Of a DNA stretch of 18,978 nucleotides, positions 15,676-18,978 are shown piece by piece. The stretch is from CAYTOJ01 sp964439415 (GTDB taxonomy: Bacteria; Pseudomonadota; Alphaproteobacteria; Rickettsiales; CAZAGG01), in contig CAYTOJ010000026.1 of assembly GCA_964439415.1 (NCBI GenBank), positions 1-18,978 of the forward strand, given 5' to 3'. The translations under genes were made by a program, and so were the position numbers. The notes under the pieces were generated by a model, which saw only the letters and a list, made by a program, of their open reading frames with translations, was not told the DNA's origin and ran no database searches. Position 1 is the first letter of the stretch. Every line of letters starts with the position of its first letter.

Positions 15676-15704
15676 GTTATAAGTTGATTATAAGGACTAA
15701 CCAA
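15676..15704 (-). promoter_or_regulatory. Promoter of purB
   Basis: On the minus strand TTGGTT (15704-15699) and TATAAC (15681-15676) are 17 bases apart, and the purB ATG is 12 bases further on, giving a very short leader. The ribD start at 15708 lies almost directly next to the -35 box, so purB and ribD must share this small region. Confidence 0.45.
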
Positions 15705-15707
15705 TAA

Positions 15708-16799
15708 ATGAGCGAAAAAGAAGAAAAGTTTTTACAGTCAGCGATTATGCTATCCCGCCGGAATTTAGGGCAAACCTGGCCTAATCCCACGGTGGGCTGT
15801 TTGATAGTAAAGGAAGGTATTATTGTGGGGCGCGGTGTTACCGCAAAAGGCGGGCGGCCACATGCTGAAACTCTGGCGTTGCAGATGGCGGGCGACAAGG
15901 CACGGGGTGCGGATATGTATGTAAGCCTGGAGCCTTGCAGTCACCACGGCGAAACCCCGCCCTGCGTTGATGCTATTATAAAAGCAGGTATTGCCAGAGT
16001 TATAGTTGCAGCGATTGACCCGGATAAAAGGGTTTCTGGTGGCGGTCTGGCAAGCCTTAAAAAGCACGGGGTGCAGACCGAACTTATAAAGATGGATGAT
16101 AATACTAACGCCGGATTTTATTCATCCATAACTAGAAAACGCCCTTACATTGCCCTTAAAATTGCAACCGGTGTGGATGGCAGGCTGGCGCTGTCAAACG
16201 GTATCAGCCGCTGGATAACCGGAGTGCAGGCGCGGGAGTATAGCCATATGTTACGCTCAAAATTCGATGCGTTGCTAACAGGCATAGGCACTGTACTTGT
16301 GGATGATCCTGAGCTTACCTGCCGCCTGCCAGGCCTTGAAGGCAACAGCCCGGTGCGGGTGGTGCTGGATTCTGAACTTGCCCTGCCTAAAGGCTCCAGA
16401 CTGGTAAAAACACGTGAAAAATCCCCCCTTTGGGTATTCGGTAGAAACGCGATAGTGGAGAAAGTCTGGAACGCTAAGGGGATAAAACTATCCGGCGTGC
16501 GGGAGGATTTTGCAGGGCTGGATCTGACGGAAGTATTAAATGCACTGGCGGCGGATGGTATCACCAGACTGATGGTGGAGGCGGGGCCGCGTATAACTAC
16601 TTCATTCCTTAAGAGTGGATTAGTGGATTATATCTACTGGTTCCGCGCCCCGAAAATAATCGGCGGTGAGGGTCTCAGTGCTGTTGGGGATTTGAACTTA
16701 AGCAGCATGGAAGAAATCAAATGTTTCAAGCGTACATGCATCAAGCAACTTGGCGATGATGTCTTAGAAGAGTATATGCCGCAATGTTCACCGGAATAA
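15708..16799 (+). CDS. ribD: Bifunctional riboflavin deaminase/reductase
   Basis: This 363-residue fusion enzyme catalyses the second and third steps of riboflavin synthesis. The N-terminal deaminase has the zinc ligands H52 and catalytic E54 in HAE, then C77 and C86 in EPCSHHGETPPC. The C-terminal reductase domain begins near RPYIALKIATGVDGR and includes TGIGTVLVDDPELTCR and MVEAGPRI. Length is normal. AAGGA lies about 11 bases before the ATG, a little far. It overlaps ribE by 16 bases. Confidence 0.95.
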   Translation: MSEKEEKFLQSAIMLSRRNLGQTWPNPTVGCLIVKEGIIVGRGVTAKGGRPHAETLALQMAGDKARGADMYVSLEPCSHHGETPPCVDAIIKAGIARVIVAAIDPDKRVSGGGLASLKKHGVQTELIKMDDNTNAGFYSSITRKRPYIALKIATGVDGRLALSNGISRWITGVQAREYSHMLRSKFDALLTGIGTVLVDDPELTCRLPGLEGNSPVRVVLDSELALPKGSRLVKTREKSPLWVFGRNAIVEKVWNAKGIKLSGVREDFAGLDLTEVLNALAADGITRLMVEAGPRITTSFLKSGLVDYIYWFRAPKIIGGEGLSAVGDLNLSSMEEIKCFKRTCIKQLGDDVLEEYMPQCSPE

Positions 16800-17374
16800 T
16801 CACCAACATAGGAAAAGTGGAGGAGAGGGTAGAGGAGGGGGAGTGTGCGGGGTTTTCCATATCCACCCTCTGGAAGGGCAATATGCCAGCTATCGGTGCT
16901 TCTATCTCGTGCTCAGGAGTGTGCCTGACTGTAATTTCAGCAAGTTTACACAATGAGAAATTGACTTTTAAGGCTCAAGCATCCGCTGAGACTTTGCGGC
17001 TTACCACAACCGGGGATTGGCGTAGTGGCACGGCTATAAATCTGGAGTCTGCTTTGAAGGTAGGTGACGAACTGGGCGGGCATATGGTTTCCGGCCATGT
17101 GGATGGGCTGGCTGAAATAATGGAAATAAAGGATACATCGGTTTTTCTGCTAAAAGCCCCGCTTGAGCTATCACGTTATATTGCCCGCAAAGGCTCAGTA
17201 ACGCTGGACGGTGTATCGCTCACCGTTAATAGTGTAAATGGGGGAATTTTCAGCGTGAATATAATCCCCCATACCATGACACACACCACATTTCAGTTCA
17301 AAAAACCTGGTGACATGCTGAATCTGGAGGTGGATACGGTGGCGCGCTATCTGGAGAGGATTATTGCAGGGTAA
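16784..17374 (+). CDS. ribE: Riboflavin synthase, alpha subunit
   Basis: This 196-residue enzyme converts two 6,7-dimethyl-8-ribityllumazines to riboflavin plus a pyrimidine. It has the two lumazine-binding repeats of the family: MFTGIITNIGKV with SCSGVCLTV in the first half, and GHMVSGHVDG with VTLDGVSLTVN in the second. The gene is called ribC in E. coli and ribE in many other bacteria. Its ATG lies within the ribD end, implying coupled translation. The next step-related genes (ribBA, ribH) are not in the window. It is convergent with lptF, eight bases apart, with no obvious terminator. Confidence 0.95.
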   Translation: MFTGIITNIGKVEERVEEGECAGFSISTLWKGNMPAIGASISCSGVCLTVISASLHNEKLTFKAQASAETLRLTTTGDWRSGTAINLESALKVGDELGGHMVSGHVDGLAEIMEIKDTSVFLLKAPLELSRYIARKGSVTLDGVSLTVNSVNGGIFSVNIIPHTMTHTTFQFKKPGDMLNLEVDTVARYLERIIAG

Positions 17375-17382
17375 TCAAGGGA

Positions 17383-18435
17383 TTAATGAACTCTGGCCTT
17401 GCGGGTTTTTTCCATCATTAATATCACAAGCGGTGCTGCGATGAAAAACAACAGGTTAGCATACATCAGCAGTGCAAAGTAGTTGTTTTTATAGGTCAGG
17501 TTCAGCGCCATGAAGTTCAGCGCCAGGGCGACCGCACCGATTACACTGGCTTTCACTATTTTCTTGAGCATACCGCGACGGTTAAAATCCCCGCCCAGAG
17601 TGAAAGAAAGCGCAATCATGGTGAGGCAGAGTGAAAATATTGGCCAGGTGATGCGTTGGTGCGCCTCAGCGCGCAGCCTTTTCAGTTCATCCTCTTCCAC
17701 TGTGTCCTCCGGATAAAGGAGTTCACTTATATACCGCTCTTCCGGCTCCATTTCCCGCTTGGCGGCGCTGCGGTTCTCAAAAACATTAAGGTCAAGCGTG
17801 TATTCATCAAAATAAAGCATGGAAAGGCGGTCACGCGCTTTGTCCACTTCCTGCCTGCTGCCGTTTTTAAGCACTATGCGTGGACCCGCAGCGGTTTGCT
17901 CCAGCCTGCTTTCACTGGCTATCATAGTCACCGGGCTGGCGTGCTTGCGGTTATCGTGAACAAATATATTACTCAGCAGGCCGCTCTGATCCATCTTGCC
18001 TATATAAACCGTCAAGTCCTTGATTGGGGAGGTAAAAACCTCCTCCTGCAAAAAGATGGCCGCATAGTTGTTGCGGATCATGCTCTGCATGGTTTTAAAT
18101 TCACGGTAACTGGAGGGCAGCAGGTAGAGCGATATAAACCAGCCCAGCATAGTCACCAGCCCTGCGAAAATAATAGCGGGGCGGGCAAGCTGGAAGTGAC
18201 TGAGTCCGGAGTTTTCCATCACCACCAGTTCACTATCAGTAACCAGGCGGTTATAGGCGTACATCACGGCTATGAACAGGGAAACAGGAAGCAGTATGCC
18301 AATCAATGCCGGCAGCATCAGGCTGGTGAGGTAAATAAACTTACCCAGCGGCAGCCCCTGATTGACTATGAATTGAATAAATCGCAGCGACTGGCTCAGC
18401 CATATAATGCCTGTCAGCAGCATGGCTATGAACAT
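17383..18435 (-). CDS. lptF: LptF-type lipopolysaccharide export permease; true start probably upstream
   Basis: This inner-membrane permease of the YjgP/YjgQ family works with LptG and the LptB ATPase to extract lipopolysaccharide towards the outer membrane. Hydrophobic segments flank a periplasmic domain at about 120-265 (ESRLEQTAAGPRIVLKNGSR lies within it). RITWPIFSLCLTMIALSFTL and LTYKNNYF are typical near the C-terminus. The first ATG (18435) gives 350 residues beginning inside the first membrane helix. The frame stays open upstream and encodes INKISRYILNALLGPT, the normal LptF N-terminus, but contains no ATG, GTG or TTG before the stop. ATT 18483 or ATA 18498 might serve as start. No lptG is adjacent, which is unusual for this pathway. 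Confidence 0.85.
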   Translation of the reverse strand: MFIAMLLTGIIWLSQSLRFIQFIVNQGLPLGKFIYLTSLMLPALIGILLPVSLFIAVMYAYNRLVTDSELVVMENSGLSHFQLARPAIIFAGLVTMLGWFISLYLLPSSYREFKTMQSMIRNNYAAIFLQEEVFTSPIKDLTVYIGKMDQSGLLSNIFVHDNRKHASPVTMIASESRLEQTAAGPRIVLKNGSRQEVDKARDRLSMLYFDEYTLDLNVFENRSAAKREMEPEERYISELLYPEDTVEEDELKRLRAEAHQRITWPIFSLCLTMIALSFTLGGDFNRRGMLKKIVKASVIGAVALALNFMALNLTYKNNYFALLMYANLLFFIAAPLVILMMEKTRKARVH

Positions 18436-18575
18436 GGTTGGCCCCAGCAGGGCGTTCAGGATGTAGCGGGAAATCTTGTTAATTTTAGTATCTCGTATGC
18501 TTCTAAACTATCAATGCCATTGTTCAATGTATGTTGCAAGTATACTCCTACCGTTTCGAGAATTGACTTTTTGGA

Positions 18576-18636
18576 GCGCAGCGACCTGCGCCAGGCGCTT
18601 AAGGGGACGCTGTAAGTGGGCGTGCGCGCCCCTTAA
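18576..18636. repeat. Two adjacent inverted repeats, degenerate relative of the dispersed element
   Basis: GCGCAG-CGAC-CTGCGC (18576-18591) is a perfect small hairpin. TTAAGGGG (18599-18606) pairs with CCCCTTAA (18629-18636). The right side, CCCCTTAACAAATAAAAGAT then ATACC, resembles the end of repeat copy 2 (CCCCTTAATATACAAGAAAA then TATACC) in the same orientation, suggesting an eroded related element. Confidence 0.5.
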
Positions 18637-18744
18637 CAAATAAAAGATATACCGCAGGAGCTCACCACCCGACAAGTTTAAAAATTGTAGGAATTACAAC
18701 GGGGAAAATAGCTCCGTAGCATCTTCCACCGCGAGCATAGGGAG

Positions 18745-18784
18745 CGGAAATCTGGGTAGCGAGCTTGCGAGCGCCAGATTTCCG
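18745..18784. repeat. Inverted repeat with 11-bp perfect arms
   Basis: CGGAAATCTGG (18745-18755) pairs perfectly with CCAGATTTCCG (18774-18784) around an 18-base loop rich in GCGAGC. It adjoins the dispersed repeat copy 2 and is inside the same open minus-strand frame, but it has no counterpart beside copy 1. Confidence 0.75.
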
Positions 18785-18790
18785 AGGGGG

Positions 18791-18978
18791 GAATATACTG
18801 CTCGCGTTTCAAGAGTGACATTTTCTTGCGACCTTCGGTGAGCGCGCCGGCGCGGCGGGGGAAGTGCGAAGCGTCACAGCTTAAACAGACATGGGGTATC
18901 CCATGTCTGTTTTTAGCAGTGACGGGCGGCAGCCCCTTAATATACAAGAAAATATACCCCTGAAATGACATCACTTAA
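18791..18978 (-). repeat. Dispersed palindromic repeat element, copy 2 (reaches the window end)
   Basis: Read on the minus strand this matches 11171-11400, starting TTAAGTGATGTCATTTCAGG and ending near CAGTATATTCCC. It lacks the 42-base insertion of copy 1. Its central palindrome (18872-18924) is imperfect. An open frame runs through it, with the same MMSFQGY start and ALTEGRKKMSLL end as copy 1. The element lies inverted relative to copy 1. The rest of 18484-18790 holds no gene I can support. Confidence 0.85.

Noticed and set aside
17656..18615. 319-codon open frame on the plus strand
   Set aside because: It lies antisense to lptF and shares its codon pattern in mirror image; the translation is histidine- and glutamine-rich without family features.

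Overview
The window looks like chromosomal DNA of an alphaproteobacterium. The reasons are the short HisG, the kdp gene order, the PurB and LptF types, and small dispersed palindromic repeats between core genes. This placement is inferred from protein resemblance only, and no genus can be named. Coding density is high and both strands are used.

Region 1 (1-8199) is a complete high-affinity potassium uptake locus on the minus strand. Its transcription order is a 31-residue membrane ORF, kdpF, kdpA, kdpB, kdpC, kdpD, kdpE. Adjacent genes overlap or lie only a few bases apart, so it reads as one transcript. KdpFABC is the ATP-driven K+ pump; KdpD/KdpE is the two-component system that normally induces it. 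The two smallest genes are easily missed. The locus ends against the 3' end of a convergent metallophosphoesterase gene. Regulatory DNA lies at 8200-8413: a GTATAG direct repeat at 11-bp spacing suits KdpE. A separate cluster of TGCGGAGAATAA-like half-sites covers the promoter of the divergent gene.

Region 2 (8414-9740) holds a Fic-domain protein with an N-terminal inhibitory motif and a C-terminal winged-helix-like domain. It is probably an AMPylase-type enzyme that represses its own promoter. After it come about 220 bases that resemble a scar: a protein-like tail in the same frame as fic, then a stem-loop.

Region 3 (9741-13325, plus strand) has an alpha/beta hydrolase overlapping hisG, a palindromic repeat element, hisD, and a higB-higA toxin-antitoxin pair. 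The repeat element fills the whole hisG-hisD gap.

Region 4 (13322-17374) has a patatin-like phospholipase and purB on the minus strand. Divergent from purB are ribD and ribE for riboflavin synthesis, overlapping by 16 bases.

Region 5 (17383-18978) has an LptF-type lipopolysaccharide export permease on the minus strand, whose natural start appears to lie upstream of its first ATG. It is followed by about 500 bases of gene-free, palindrome-rich DNA that ends in a second, inverted copy of the repeat found between hisG and hisD.

The strongest leads are the dispersed repeat family that keeps an open frame, the Fic operator array, and the 31-residue ORF ahead of kdpF.
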